A stretch of 64,000 nt of DNA from Sulfurimonas crateris (GCF_005217605.1 NZ_SZPX01000003.1:1-64000), one strand, 5' to 3'. Positions 35,947 through 44,224 are shown, counted from the first letter of the stretch. Notes: generated by a model from the sequence alone, not told the origin. Numbers and translations are program-made.

Positions 35947-36083
35947 GCACTTTTATAGATATAGTGATGATGCTTCTTTTTATACTTTTTATGGTCTTTA
36001 TATTCGGAGGCTATCATAAGAGCAAATCCGAGCAAAGAGAGGCCGAAGAGAAAAAGTTAAAAGATAAAGAGAATACTCTTTAA
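35943..36083 (+). CDS. Small single-pass membrane protein (46 residues)
   Basis: The start overlaps the trmL stop by 4 bp (ATGA). One membrane helix spans about 5-22 (IDIVMMLLFILFMVFIFGG), followed by a charged tail (SEQREAEEKKLKDKE). This is typical of small conserved membrane proteins. No family is recognised, but coupling to trmL and clean topology support it as real. Confidence 0.6.
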   Translation: MSTFIDIVMMLLFILFMVFIFGGYHKSKSEQREAEEKKLKDKENTL

Positions 36084-36163
36084 AAAAACTTTTCTGCCCA
36101 TCTCTCTAGGTTTTCTTCAAATTTATCAAATAAGCTCTGTACATTTTTTACTACAACTGTCAT
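36080..36163 (-). CDS. 27-residue peptide divergent from an S24 repressor
   Basis: An ATG at 36163 preceded by a strong AAAAGGATT site 5-6 nt away; the peptide reads MTVVVKNVQSLFDKFEENLE and then RWAEKFF. It should form one amphipathic helix (Leu/Phe/Trp on one face, Lys/Glu/Asp on the other). It is divergent from the S24 regulator, and its tail overlaps the end of the 46-residue gene by 4 bp. No family is known. The ribosome site and helix pattern argue for a real small protein. Confidence 0.5.
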   Translation of the reverse strand: MTVVVKNVQSLFDKFEENLERWAEKFF

Positions 36164-36226
36164 ATTAAATCCTTTTGATTTTTGAATATATTACACATTT
36201 TTTTATCTTTATCTAAAAAACATTGC

Positions 36227-36293
36227 ATTTTGTCATATATTTCTTTGACTAAATTGCAAAATTCAAATATAATGGTTCAATATTTGACAAAAA
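36227..36293. promoter_or_regulatory. Promoter with flanking operator dyad for the S24 regulator
   Basis: The -35 is TTGACT (36245-36250) and the -10 is TATAAT (36268-36273), with a 17-bp spacer. Two inverted 15-mers flank them: ATTTTGTCATATATT at 36227-36241 and AATATTTGACAAAAA at 36279-36293. The reverse complement of the second matches the first at 13 of 15 positions. A dimeric repressor binding both would cover the promoter and the divergent gene's upstream region. Confidence 0.6.
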
Positions 36294-36302
36294 GGAAACG
36301 AT

Positions 36303-36962
36303 ATGAAAAATTTTCTTGAAATTGTTGAAGAGATAAAAAGCATTGTCTCTACAGAGTTTAACGGCAGAAAGATTTACGACAAAGATGTAGCTGACATACT
36401 TGGCATATCGCAAATGAATTTTGCAACTATGAAAAAAAGAAACAAGATCCCATTCGGTGAACTTTTAGATTTTTGCGCAACAAAGTCTATATCTATAAAC
36501 TGGATCCTTTATGGGCAGTCGCCTGAGAGTCTGGTAGAGGCTACAAACAGATTTTTTATGGTCAAATACTTTGGCGATGTCAATGCGTCTGCAGGCGGTG
36601 GGGCAGATACAGACGAGGGAGAAGCACAGGGCATAGAGATCCCTCAAGAATTTGTTATGATGCTTGACGGAGAGAGAGAGCTTAAGAACATTGAAGCAAT
36701 AAATGTTTCAGGAGACTCAATGGAGCCTACTTTTAGTTATAACGATATAGTCTTTATAAACAGAAGTAAAACTGACCTTCAAAGAGGAGGGGTTTTTACC
36801 ATAAGAACTGATGGCGGCCTCTTTATAAAGAGAATTCAGAAGAGAATTGACGGGAAAATTGATATAATATCCGACAATCAAGTCTACTCGACACAGACCC
36901 TTGATCCGTCAGAAATAGAGGTGATCGGAAGGGTTGTGAGCAGATTTGGAAGTATTGATTAA
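36303..36962 (+). CDS. Cro/CI-like HTH-S24 peptidase repressor
   Basis: 219 residues. The N-terminal helix-turn-helix is KDVADILGISQMNFATMKKR (about 27-46). The LexA/CI-type S24 domain has a possible Ala97-Gly98 self-cleavage site (NASAGGGAD), Ser139 in VSGDSMEPT and Lys176 in LFIKRIQ, so the Ser-Lys dyad is complete. Such repressors cleave themselves on RecA-ssDNA contact. Campylobacterota generally lack LexA, so a chromosomal copy may give a damage response. The operator dyad at 36227-36293 suggests autoregulation. Confidence 0.85.
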   Translation: MKNFLEIVEEIKSIVSTEFNGRKIYDKDVADILGISQMNFATMKKRNKIPFGELLDFCATKSISINWILYGQSPESLVEATNRFFMVKYFGDVNASAGGGADTDEGEAQGIEIPQEFVMMLDGERELKNIEAINVSGDSMEPTFSYNDIVFINRSKTDLQRGGVFTIRTDGGLFIKRIQKRIDGKIDIISDNQVYSTQTLDPSEIEVIGRVVSRFGSID

Positions 36963-36974
36963 AAAGGTTCTGTT

Positions 36975-38381
36975 TTGAGATATATTTTTTTACTTTTATC
37001 TATAACTATATTTGTCGGCTGTGCACCAAAAGAGAGTCAGCCAAAGAGTGAGAGCAGAGTAGAGGATACGGCTGAAGTTGAAGCCGTTGAAGATGTTGTA
37101 TATCTGCAGGAAGTTCAAAAAGATCTCAAAAAGATAGAGATCAAAGAGGTAGAGATACATGACCTGCTCAATATACCTCAGGATGCAAGCTACTACGCAG
37201 AGAGTATAGAGAACAATAAAACCATTTATGATATTCAAAAAAAGTATGATAAGAACTATTTTAGTGTCTGGAATATTGAGAAGCCTCAAGAGGACCTAAA
37301 GTCTGTAATGTGGCCTTTTGCATCGTTTAAAGTCAATAAAAGTTACGGGGAGAACCTGCGTCTTTTAGAGGAGAGCTTCTTTCAACAAATGATAGAGAAT
37401 GCAAACTTTAAAGCATATGGCACGATCAATAAAAAGGCTCTAACGCTTAAACATAGCAACATGAGAGCCTTTCCTACAATAAGACCGCTTTTAAAAGACC
37501 CTACTGCAGCGGGAGAGGGTTTCCCTTTTGATTACCTGCAAAACAGCTCAATACATGCAAATGAACCGCTTTTTATATCTCACTATTCAAAAGATAGAGA
37601 GTGGGCGTTTATATTTACAGGATACGCTTCTGGGTGGCTAAAGTCTAACGAGTTTGTAGTTTTAAAAGATGAGCATACTGATAAGTGGCAAAAAGCAAAA
37701 AAAGTCTCCATTACCGTTGAAGATAGCCCGATATACGATACCAAAGGAAACTTTTTATTTAAATCAAAAGTCGGCATGGTATTCCCGCTAATATCTGAAG
37801 AAAAAGATACATATACGATACTTGCCGTCTCATCATTTAAAAATTCAAAACCGCTCTTTTTAAAATCTAAAATATACAAAGATAAAGCGACAAAAGATCT
37901 ACTCTCGCTTAATAAGAGTAGTCTAACATCTATTATAAACGAGGTTTCAAAAACAAACTACGGTTGGGGCGGAATGTATGAACAAAGAGATTGCTCATCT
38001 ATGCTTAGAGATATGTTTACGCCCTTTGGTATATGGCTTCCAAGAAACTCTTACCAGCAGAGCAAAATAGGCAAGGTGATATCTCTTGAAAACCTCTCGG
38101 ATGATGAGAAGATAGATACAATTAAAGAGAATGCTATACCATTCGAGACGCTTCTATATAAAAGAGGACACGTTGTCCTATATGTAGGAACTTATGATGA
38201 TGAGATAGTGGTTTTTCATAATACATGGGGCATAAAGACAAAAAATGACAAAGATGAGGGCAGGGTAATAATAGGAAAGCCTATTTTTAGCTCTTTAAGA
38301 CTTGGGCAATATCAAGAAAATTATGATGAAGAGGCAGAGATCCTCAAAAATCTGACAAGTATGAATATATTGACAAGATAA
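36975..38381 (+). CDS. SH3/NlpC-P60 cell-wall hydrolase lipoprotein
   Basis: 468 residues from a TTG start with AAAAAGG upstream. The lipoprotein signal ends in FVGC (Cys16). SH3-like segments lie in the middle (about 150-310). The C-terminal NlpC/P60 domain has YGWGGMYEQRDCSSMLRDMF (catalytic Cys, about 340) and RGHVVLYVG (catalytic His). It matches SH3_6/SH3_7-NlpC peptidases that cut gamma-D-Glu-DAP bonds in peptidoglycan. It lies 12 bp after the S24 gene, and readthrough from that promoter is likely. Confidence 0.82.
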   Translation: MRYIFLLLSITIFVGCAPKESQPKSESRVEDTAEVEAVEDVVYLQEVQKDLKKIEIKEVEIHDLLNIPQDASYYAESIENNKTIYDIQKKYDKNYFSVWNIEKPQEDLKSVMWPFASFKVNKSYGENLRLLEESFFQQMIENANFKAYGTINKKALTLKHSNMRAFPTIRPLLKDPTAAGEGFPFDYLQNSSIHANEPLFISHYSKDREWAFIFTGYASGWLKSNEFVVLKDEHTDKWQKAKKVSITVEDSPIYDTKGNFLFKSKVGMVFPLISEEKDTYTILAVSSFKNSKPLFLKSKIYKDKATKDLLSLNKSSLTSIINEVSKTNYGWGGMYEQRDCSSMLRDMFTPFGIWLPRNSYQQSKIGKVISLENLSDDEKIDTIKENAIPFETLLYKRGHVVLYVGTYDDEIVVFHNTWGIKTKNDKDEGRVIIGKPIFSSLRLGQYQENYDEEAEILKNLTSMNILTR

Positions 38382-38396
38382 TTTTGTAGTTTGTTG

Positions 38397-38702
38397 TTAG
38401 GCTTTTGTGTCTAAAAGAGAGCCTAACATCTCATCTTGCGTTCTTATAGCGGCTACATTTGCAGCTGTTACATCTTCAACTATTATCTGATCGGTAAGCT
38501 CTTTTGAGAGATCGGTCTGGCTGTTTGCAGATCCGTTGTCATCTGCTTTGCGCACATTTGGCGTAACGGTGTTCTCACTGCTCTGCATCCTTACATCAGT
38601 TGGCACGTACCTCTCGCTATTGACATTTGCTACGTTGTTGGCACTGCTGTTCATCATTGTCTGATGAGCCTGCAGAGATGATATGTTGCTAGAAATATTC
38701 AT
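38397..38702 (-). CDS. Flagellar rod-like short protein
   Basis: 101 residues. The N-terminus has the rod/hook family motif (MMNSSANNVANVNSERYVPT) and the C-terminus ends like FlgC/FlgG in a helical segment (VEDVTAANVAAIRTQDEMLG). The middle is short and polar, so it is smaller than FlgC or FlgB. It is likely an accessory flagellar or rod-associated protein. The upstream region contains a possible sigma-28 type element. It has an AAGGAG site 6 nt before the ATG. Confidence 0.7.
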   Translation of the reverse strand: MNISSNISSLQAHQTMMNSSANNVANVNSERYVPTDVRMQSSENTVTPNVRKADDNGSANSQTDLSKELTDQIIVEDVTAANVAAIRTQDEMLGSLLDTKA

Positions 38703-38734
38703 GAGAACTCCTTATGTTTTTGTTCATTTTAGTC

Positions 38735-38763
38735 TTATCAGACTGAAAAAACGATTACTTTAA
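38735..38763 (-). promoter_or_regulatory. Possible sigma-28 (FliA) promoter
   Basis: On the minus strand, TAAA is followed after 16 bases by TCTGATAA, near the FliA consensus TAAA-N15-GCCGATAA. It lies 33 bp before the flagellar rod-like gene. The spacing is one base long and two consensus bases differ, so this is tentative. Confidence 0.35.
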
Positions 38764-38774
38764 AAAATTAAATT

Positions 38775-39971
38775 TTAGTGCAGCTCAGCGTTTAATTTAA
38801 TCTCTCTTGTACTTCTTTGGGCTACATACTGACCATTTAGAGAGTTTTGTCTAAAATGGACTCCGTTAAACCCTGCAAGTTCTGACCCTTTCATAATATT
38901 TGAAAATGCCGCACCAGGATTAACCTCTTGAAGCTCTTTTATCTCTTCATCATTTAGATGAACTTTAGTTCCGGCAAAAATAGCCAGTCCGCCATCAATA
39001 ATACAGCCATCACCAAGCGGAATACCGCAAGTAGAATTTGCTCCTAAAAGCGTATTTTTACCTATAGTTATCGGGTTGCCGTCTGTTCCGCTAAGAACAC
39101 CAAGTATAGAAGCTCCACCTCCGACATCGCTTCCTGCTCCGACTATTGCAGAGCTTGAGATTCTTCCCTCTACCATTACAGGACCTGTTGTTCCTGCATT
39201 GAAGTTAATGTATGATGCTCCAGGCATTACAGTTGTACCTGCTGCAAGCTGTGCGCCGAATCTTACTTTTGAAGTATCGAGTATACGCGTATTGTCTGCA
39301 GGGATAATATGCTGCAGGAATCTTGGAAATTTATCTATAAAGTCAATATGCGGATATTCGTTTGATAGTTTTAGCTCGATCTCAAATTCACGAAGATAAT
39401 CAAGCTCTATAGGCTGTCCGTTTGACCAAGCAACATTTGGCAGTGCACCAAACGCACCGTTTAGGTTTATGCTTCTTAGTTCAACTTTTGCCTGTGAGAG
39501 TGCGTATAGCTTTAAGTAAGTAGCTTCAACGCTTTGAAGCGGCTCATCTGCAAAGATAAACGTTACTTTAAACTCACCCTCTAAAGAGCCGCTGTTCATT
39601 ATTTGGTTATATAGAGCGGAGACGACCTGAATATTTTTGTGAGCATCTCCGTAAGCTTCATCTGCATAAGGTGTGAACGCGTTCAAACAACTTTCTAAGA
39701 ACAAAGCGTTTATGTTGCATACAACTTCACTCTCGTTGAAATCTATCTCAATGCCTTGCTCTTGCAGCGCTTGAATAAAAATAGCTGCACTCCCGAAGTT
39801 TTCATTCCAGTTAATAACAGGATAGGTAGCTTGAAGTGTTTTCGTAAGATTTAACTGCCCCATATCTACTCTGCATATACCAAATGCCAAAGGATCTTTA
39901 TAACCCTTTGTTGATGATTTAATATTTTGAATAAGTGCCTTAAAAGCATCTGTAGTCTGAATGATTTCCAT
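38775..39971 (-). CDS. dapD: Tetrahydrodipicolinate N-succinyltransferase
   Basis: 398 residues from the ATG at 39971 (MEIIQTTDAFKALIQ). The open frame extends 95 codons further upstream with unrelated sequence, which is rejected. The C-terminal half is a left-handed beta-helix with hexapeptides (GAQLAAGTTVMPGASYINF, GPVMVEGRISSSAIVGAGSD, VGGGASILGVLSG). It is the long DapD form seen in Campylobacterota. It makes N-succinyl-2-amino-6-ketopimelate for lysine and DAP. Confidence 0.9.
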   Translation of the reverse strand: MEIIQTTDAFKALIQNIKSSTKGYKDPLAFGICRVDMGQLNLTKTLQATYPVINWNENFGSAAIFIQALQEQGIEIDFNESEVVCNINALFLESCLNAFTPYADEAYGDAHKNIQVVSALYNQIMNSGSLEGEFKVTFIFADEPLQSVEATYLKLYALSQAKVELRSINLNGAFGALPNVAWSNGQPIELDYLREFEIELKLSNEYPHIDFIDKFPRFLQHIIPADNTRILDTSKVRFGAQLAAGTTVMPGASYINFNAGTTGPVMVEGRISSSAIVGAGSDVGGGASILGVLSGTDGNPITIGKNTLLGANSTCGIPLGDGCIIDGGLAIFAGTKVHLNDEEIKELQEVNPGAAFSNIMKGSELAGFNGVHFRQNSLNGQYVAQRSTREIKLNAELH

Positions 39972-40047
39972 GAATTCTCGCTTAAATAATTTGTTAAAAG
40001 AATTATACTTAAACATTACTAATAGCAATTTAGTATATACTTCTGCT

Positions 40048-40551
40048 ATGAACAAATGGATTGAACTTTTAAAAAATAACGACATTATAGGTATAAAAAA
40101 GTACCTAAAAGAGGGCGCAGACGTAAATGAAGCCAACGATACAGGAGAGTCTGTTCTTGCCTCATCATTAAGACACGGATGTGATTTTGAACTCATTATG
40201 TTACTGGTTGATAGCGGCGCAGACATATATGATTTTGACGAAGAGGGTGTAAGCATTTTTGATATGGCTGTTACCTATAACAACATTGAGATGGTAAAGT
40301 ACTTGATATCAAAAGGCATAGATGTTAATGCTACTACAAGAAGAAGCAGATTTACTCCTTTGATGGCGGCTGCTTGCTACGGTCGTCTTGAGATAGCGAA
40401 ACTTCTTTTAGAGAGTGGCGCAGATAAAAATGCCGTTGATGCAAAGGGGATCAGCGTCACGGATTTTGCAAGAAAAACAAACAAAAAAAGCATTTTACTT
40501 CTTTTGGATTATGACGAGAGTGCGCCTAAAAACACAAACTATGCCAGATAG
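40048..40551 (+). CDS. Ankyrin-repeat protein
   Basis: About 167 residues from the ATG at 40048 (MNKWIELLKNND). It has four ankyrin units: ...YLKEGADVNEANDTGES, LLVDSGADIYDFDEEGVS, YLISKGIDVNATTRRSRFTP with LMAAACYGRLEIA, and LLLESGADKNAVDAKGIS. No signal peptide is visible. It is a protein-interaction module with unknown partner. The region between it and dapD carries divergent promoters. Confidence 0.85.
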   Translation: MNKWIELLKNNDIIGIKKYLKEGADVNEANDTGESVLASSLRHGCDFELIMLLVDSGADIYDFDEEGVSIFDMAVTYNNIEMVKYLISKGIDVNATTRRSRFTPLMAAACYGRLEIAKLLLESGADKNAVDAKGISVTDFARKTNKKSILLLLDYDESAPKNTNYAR

Positions 40552-40566
40552 GCGCTCTATTGGTAT

Positions 40567-41202
40567 TTATGATACTTCAAGCATCTTTACAAAGTTTTTG
40601 TAACTCTCGACTATCTGCTCATTTTTCTGGCTCTGCATATAAAACTCTATAGCTTTTTTTCCCAGTCTTGGGATCTCATCCTTTACAGCCCAGCTGCTAA
40701 CCGTTCCCTCTGGGATCTCTAAAATATTTGCAAGATCTTTTTGTGTGATCTGAAGTTCACTGCATATCTTTTTTACAACATTGCTCTTCGCTCTTGGTTT
40801 TTTAGAGGCCTTTGGCGTCTTTAAAATTAATACATTTGCAGGTTGTTCATCTTTTTTCTCTTTAGAGATGGTTTGGATATCATCTTTTATTGTATGTTTC
40901 TCTATCCATTTTGAGACCTCTGAAGCTGATATTATCCAATCTCTTCCGCTAAATTTTGAAACTATCTCTGTTGTAAAGAGCAGCGTGTTCTCTCTGGCAA
41001 ACTCTTCGTTGCTTAGTTGATAAAGTATAGAAAATGAGAGTTGCTGTGCGGCGCTTCCTGTATGACCCCAGTCAAAGCCGTTTTTTGATGAAGAAAAGAT
41101 ATCGTATCTAAGTGGAAGTTCGAGTTCACCGTATGTTACATACTTTGCACCCAAAAGTGTTTTATGCCCTTTGAAGACATGATTATTACGCATGATAGCC
41201 AT
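40567..41202 (-). CDS. DUF6166-HTH fusion protein
   Basis: 211 residues. The N-terminal part (about 1-95) fits the DUF6166 pattern with YGELELPLRYDIF and DWGHTGSAAQQLSFSILY. A charged linker follows. The C-terminal helix-turn-helix (about 140-185, ELQITQKDLANILEIPEGTV and SSWAVKDEIPRLGKKAIEF) is Xre-type. It probably binds DNA. It begins 9 bp after a 41-residue membrane peptide gene, in one transcript. Not recognised as part of a named system. Confidence 0.6.
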   Translation of the reverse strand: MAIMRNNHVFKGHKTLLGAKYVTYGELELPLRYDIFSSSKNGFDWGHTGSAAQQLSFSILYQLSNEEFARENTLLFTTEIVSKFSGRDWIISASEVSKWIEKHTIKDDIQTISKEKKDEQPANVLILKTPKASKKPRAKSNVVKKICSELQITQKDLANILEIPEGTVSSWAVKDEIPRLGKKAIEFYMQSQKNEQIVESYKNFVKMLEVS

Positions 41203-41211
41203 TACTGCCTC

Positions 41212-41337
41212 TTATATTTTGAAAGTGTAATGATGCTCTCCTCTTTGAATTCTCTCTTTTTTGTTAAGAAATAACAAGCGATAAGCAACATATATGGACA
41301 AACAAAGCAATAACAGTGCCAATAACCAAATTATCAT
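41212..41337 (-). CDS. 41-residue single-pass membrane peptide
   Basis: ATG at 41337 with AAGGAATC upstream (spacing 7). It has one strongly hydrophobic helix (IIWLLALLLLCLSIYVAY) followed by a basic tail with two His (KKERIQRGEHHYTFKI). It reads directly into the DUF6166-HTH gene 9 bp later. Its size and order recall membrane-acting peptides paired with regulators, but it may also be a simple small membrane protein. Confidence 0.55.
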   Translation of the reverse strand: MIIWLLALLLLCLSIYVAYRLLFLNKKERIQRGEHHYTFKI

Positions 41338-41393
41338 AGTAGGATTCCTTGATTTTTACTTATTGAGAGTAAATCGACAATATAACAGTAATA

Positions 41394-42125
41394 TTAAATT
41401 ATATTATATGATATTCCTGAATCTTCCAAAAAATCTTTAAACAGCTTAAAGTTTTTATCTACAAGTCCTTTGTTTGAAGCGCATAAAGATATCTCAACAG
41501 ATGCGCCCTCACTGCCAAGTATCGGCAGAGATGAGAGCTCTATTTCAGGCGGAATGATTTTCATAATATTTATAAGCGTATTTTCGCTTGTGTTTGCGAG
41601 CAGGGTGGCTCTGTATTTTTGCACTGAGGTGCCAAATAAACGCTCGATAACCGAGGCGATCATCGGGTGCGACATCTGTGGAAATCCAGGAGTAAAAAAG
41701 AATCTATCTTGCAGAGAAAAACCTGACATATTGTTGATGGGATTTTGAAGAAGGTCTGCATCTTGCGGCAGATCGGACATATGAACTCTGTGAGGGTATG
41801 CCTCATCGCCAAACCTCTCTATAATGTCCTTCTCAAACTGTTTATGTCTTTTTAGCGGTTTGGAAGTAAAGACCTCCGCAGCTATAGCTCTTGTAAGATC
41901 ATCAGGGGTAGCGCCTATGCCGCCAAAAGAGAACATTACGCTTTTGTCATCATCTTTTACAAGCTTATATATATTTTTGATAAGCTTCTCATCATCTTTA
42001 ATAATAAAAGAGGCGAAGAGCTCATGCCCATACTTTTGCAACTCATTTTTTACAAATTCAAAATGTTTGTCAACTCTGCGGCCGTTTAATATCTCACTGC
42101 CGATAATGCATGCATAAAAGTTCAT
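41394..42125 (-). CDS. CinA-type molybdopterin-binding domain protein
   Basis: 243 residues. The N-terminal MoCF/CinA domain has IGSEILNGRRVDKHFEF and FSFGGIGATPDDLTRAIAAEVF, the pterin/phosphate loop, and the FTPGFPQM segment. The C-terminal CinA amidase domain of the full-length competence protein is missing, so this is the short COG1058 form. The role is probably nucleotide-pyrophosphatase-like detoxification. There is no moa/moe gene nearby. Confidence 0.82.
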   Translation of the reverse strand: MNFYACIIGSEILNGRRVDKHFEFVKNELQKYGHELFASFIIKDDEKLIKNIYKLVKDDDKSVMFSFGGIGATPDDLTRAIAAEVFTSKPLKRHKQFEKDIIERFGDEAYPHRVHMSDLPQDADLLQNPINNMSGFSLQDRFFFTPGFPQMSHPMIASVIERLFGTSVQKYRATLLANTSENTLINIMKIIPPEIELSSLPILGSEGASVEISLCASNKGLVDKNFKLFKDFLEDSGISYNII

Positions 42126-42183
42126 TTTTATCTACCGTTATATCTTTTTTATGTATTATACTGAAAACTTATGAGGAAACCGT

Positions 42184-42471
42184 ATGTCTTACGCACAACA
42201 ATTAGAAGAGTTAATAACAAAGAGCGTCATACCTGATATAGATGACAGATTGGATGAGATATTTGAGGAGATCGCCGATAGCAAAGAGGCAGGTGAAGAA
42301 GCGAAAGATGAGATAGAGGAGCTTCGCGAATTTAAGGCTGATCTGCAGGATGTACTAGAAGATATAAAAAGCGGTGACATTGAAGAGGATGAGTGCAAAG
42401 AGCTGATAGATGATATTTTAAATGCTCAAAAAGAGTCTCAAGATGATGATTTTGGATTTGAAGAGGATTGA
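42184..42471 (+). CDS. Small acidic coiled-coil protein
   Basis: 95 residues, more than a third Asp/Glu (DDRLDEIFEEIADSKEAGEE). It is predicted to be a single long helix or hairpin. There is a GAGGAAA site before the ATG. I know no family name, although such genes recur in Campylobacterota near cinA. Its 3' end overlaps by 54 bp a minus-strand ORF (42418-42624), so at most one of the two can be long-expressed there. Confidence 0.65.
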   Translation: MSYAQQLEELITKSVIPDIDDRLDEIFEEIADSKEAGEEAKDEIEELREFKADLQDVLEDIKSGDIEEDECKELIDDILNAQKESQDDDFGFEED

Positions 42472-42624
42472 TTCTCTGTGGTTTTGCATGTCGATTTGAC
42501 ATGTAAAACCAACTTGTTTTGAAGTTCGAGGCTTATCTACAGGTGTTATGGGAATCCAGTTCTCATTTGCACATGCAGTGCTTGTTGGAGAGAGTGATAG
42601 CAAAAATGGCAGCAACAGTTTCAT
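42418..42624 (-). CDS. Possible small exported protein
   Basis: 68 residues with a believable signal peptide (MKLLLPFLLSLSPTSTACA) and then ENWIPITPVDKPRTSKQV. An AAAAAAGGG site lies 5 nt before the ATG. The C-terminal ~18 codons overlap the end of the acidic coiled-coil gene antisense. The signal peptide and ribosome site favour a real gene; the overlap argues against. Confidence 0.4.
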   Translation of the reverse strand: MKLLLPFLLSLSPTSTACANENWIPITPVDKPRTSKQVGFTCQIDMQNHRESILFKSKIIILRLFLSI

Positions 42625-42670
42625 AAAACCCTTTTTTAGTGAAATGATACAGTAATGATTTTAAACTCGC

Positions 42671-42747
42671 ACAACGGGAGTCAGGTGATAACGATAACAA
42701 AATAGAAATAATTTGAAATGCTATTGTTATCGTCTGACCCCTTTATT
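42671..42747. repeat. 77-bp palindromic element, copy 1
   Basis: It has inverted arms GTCAGG...CGATAACAA and TTGTTATCG...CTGAC around an ATAGAAATAATTTGAAAT core. It is identical to 44148-44224 except for three bases. It is followed by a partial repeat of TTTGACCCCTTTATT. It is non-autonomous and could fold into a long hairpin. The malic enzyme gene lies between the two copies. Confidence 0.75.
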
Positions 42748-42851
42748 TGACCCCTTTATTTGGTTAAAAGTTCTTTAGTCTCTGAGAAAGCTGATATATT
42801 TGTTTTGAGTTGTGTTAAGATATACTTTTAAAAATATACTTAGGATAAATA

Positions 42852-44117
42852 ATGTCTAAAAAATCAACTACTGATCAAGAAGCTTTGGATTATCATGAAT
42901 TTCCAAGACCCGGAAAAATATCGGTTGAGGCTACAAAAGCTGTAGAGACTCAAAAAGACTTATCGTTGGCATATACTCCAGGTGTTGCGATCCCATGTTT
43001 AGCAATACAGAAGAATCCTGAGGATGCTTACAGATATACAGCTAAAAAGAATCTTGTTGCAGTTATCTCAAACGGAACGGCAGTTCTTGGACTTGGAAAT
43101 ATCGGAGCATTAGCATCTAAGCCTGTTATGGAAGGTAAGAGCGTATTGTTTAAAAACTTCTCGGGACTTGATTGTTTTGACATAGAAGTAGATACCCAGA
43201 GTATAGATAGGTTTTGTTCAGTTGTAACTGCTATTGCTCCAACTTTTGGCGGGATAAACTTAGAAGATATAAAATCACCGGAATGTTTTGAGATAGAGAG
43301 ACGTTTAGTAGAAGAGTTAAATATCCCCGTAATGCATGATGATCAGCATGGAACAGCAGTTATTTCTGCCGCAGGAATTATCAATGCTTGTATAGTCACA
43401 CACAGAAAAATAGAAGATTTGAAAATCGTTGTTGTCGGTGCAGGTGCTGCCGCAATATCTTGTGCGAGACTTTACAGAAAGCTTGGAGTAAGAGAGATAT
43501 ATATGCTTGACTCAAAGGGTGTTATTCACAATGGGAGAAGTGATTTAAATGCTTATAAGAGAGAATTTTGTGCAGGAGGATATATGACTCACTCAGAAGT
43601 GTTTGAGTGTGCTGACGTAGTCGTGGGCTTATCTCGTCCTGGAACATTTAGCGTAGAAGATATTAAAACTATGGCAAATGAGCCTATAGTATTTACTTTG
43701 GCAAATCCGACACCTGAGATATTTCCGCAAGAAATCTTAAAAGCAAGACCAGATGCAGTAGTAGCAACAGGGCGCAGTGATTTTGACAACCAAGTAAACA
43801 ACGTTTTGGGGTTTCCGTTTATTTTTAGAGGAGCGATGGATGTTCGTGCTCGAAAGATAAATGATGAAATGAAAATAGCAGCAGCCTATGCATTAGCAGA
43901 TTTGGCACGTAGTGAAGTACCGAAATATCTGAGTGAACTATATGGGAAAAAGATAAAATTTGGTAAAGACTATTTGATTCCTAAGCCGTTTGATAAAAGA
44001 CTTATAGTTGAAATATCAAGTGCAGTGGCACAGGCCGCTGTAGATAGCGGAGCTTCTGTTATGAAGGATTTTGATATAAAAGCTTACAAGAAAGAGTTGG
44101 CAAAAATATTAAAATAG
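42852..44117 (+). CDS. Malic enzyme (short, MaeB-like)
   Basis: A 421-residue NAD(P)-dependent malate decarboxylase making pyruvate. It has DLSLAYTPGVAIPCL, the catalytic Tyr/Lys region AVLGLGNIGALASKPVMEGK, metal ligands IEDLK-preceding MHDDQHGTA, and the nucleotide fold VVVGAGAAAISCARLY. There is no C-terminal phosphotransacetylase domain, so it is the short form. It sits between two copies of the 77-bp palindrome with no other gene inside, suggesting a cassette. Codon use is moderately host-like. Confidence 0.9.
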   Translation: MSKKSTTDQEALDYHEFPRPGKISVEATKAVETQKDLSLAYTPGVAIPCLAIQKNPEDAYRYTAKKNLVAVISNGTAVLGLGNIGALASKPVMEGKSVLFKNFSGLDCFDIEVDTQSIDRFCSVVTAIAPTFGGINLEDIKSPECFEIERRLVEELNIPVMHDDQHGTAVISAAGIINACIVTHRKIEDLKIVVVGAGAAAISCARLYRKLGVREIYMLDSKGVIHNGRSDLNAYKREFCAGGYMTHSEVFECADVVVGLSRPGTFSVEDIKTMANEPIVFTLANPTPEIFPQEILKARPDAVVATGRSDFDNQVNNVLGFPFIFRGAMDVRARKINDEMKIAAAYALADLARSEVPKYLSELYGKKIKFGKDYLIPKPFDKRLIVEISSAVAQAAVDSGASVMKDFDIKAYKKELAKILK

Positions 44118-44147
44118 GCTAGATAATTACTTCGTCATTTTTTATGA

Positions 44148-44224
44148 ACAACGGGGGTCAGGTGATAACGATAACAAAATAGAAATAATTTGAAATGTTA
44201 TTGTTATCGCCTGACCCCTTTATT
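44148..44224. repeat. 77-bp palindromic element, copy 2
   Basis: The same orientation as copy 1, with three mismatches in 77 bases. Its right end abuts the broken IS256-type transposase fragment, whose reading frame is intact up to the border and is replaced by the element. This shows the element inserted into, or joined with, the transposase gene. Confidence 0.75.

Noticed and set aside
39972-40256. 95-codon N-terminal extension of dapD
   Set aside because: The extension overlaps antisense the start of the ankyrin gene, has no DapD similarity, and the ATG at 39971 begins the known N-terminus.
42721-42760. A T-box, attenuator or riboswitch before the malic enzyme gene
   Set aside because: The structure there is the 77-bp repeat, which also occurs after the gene and next to a transposase fragment, so it is a mobile repeat and not a leader.
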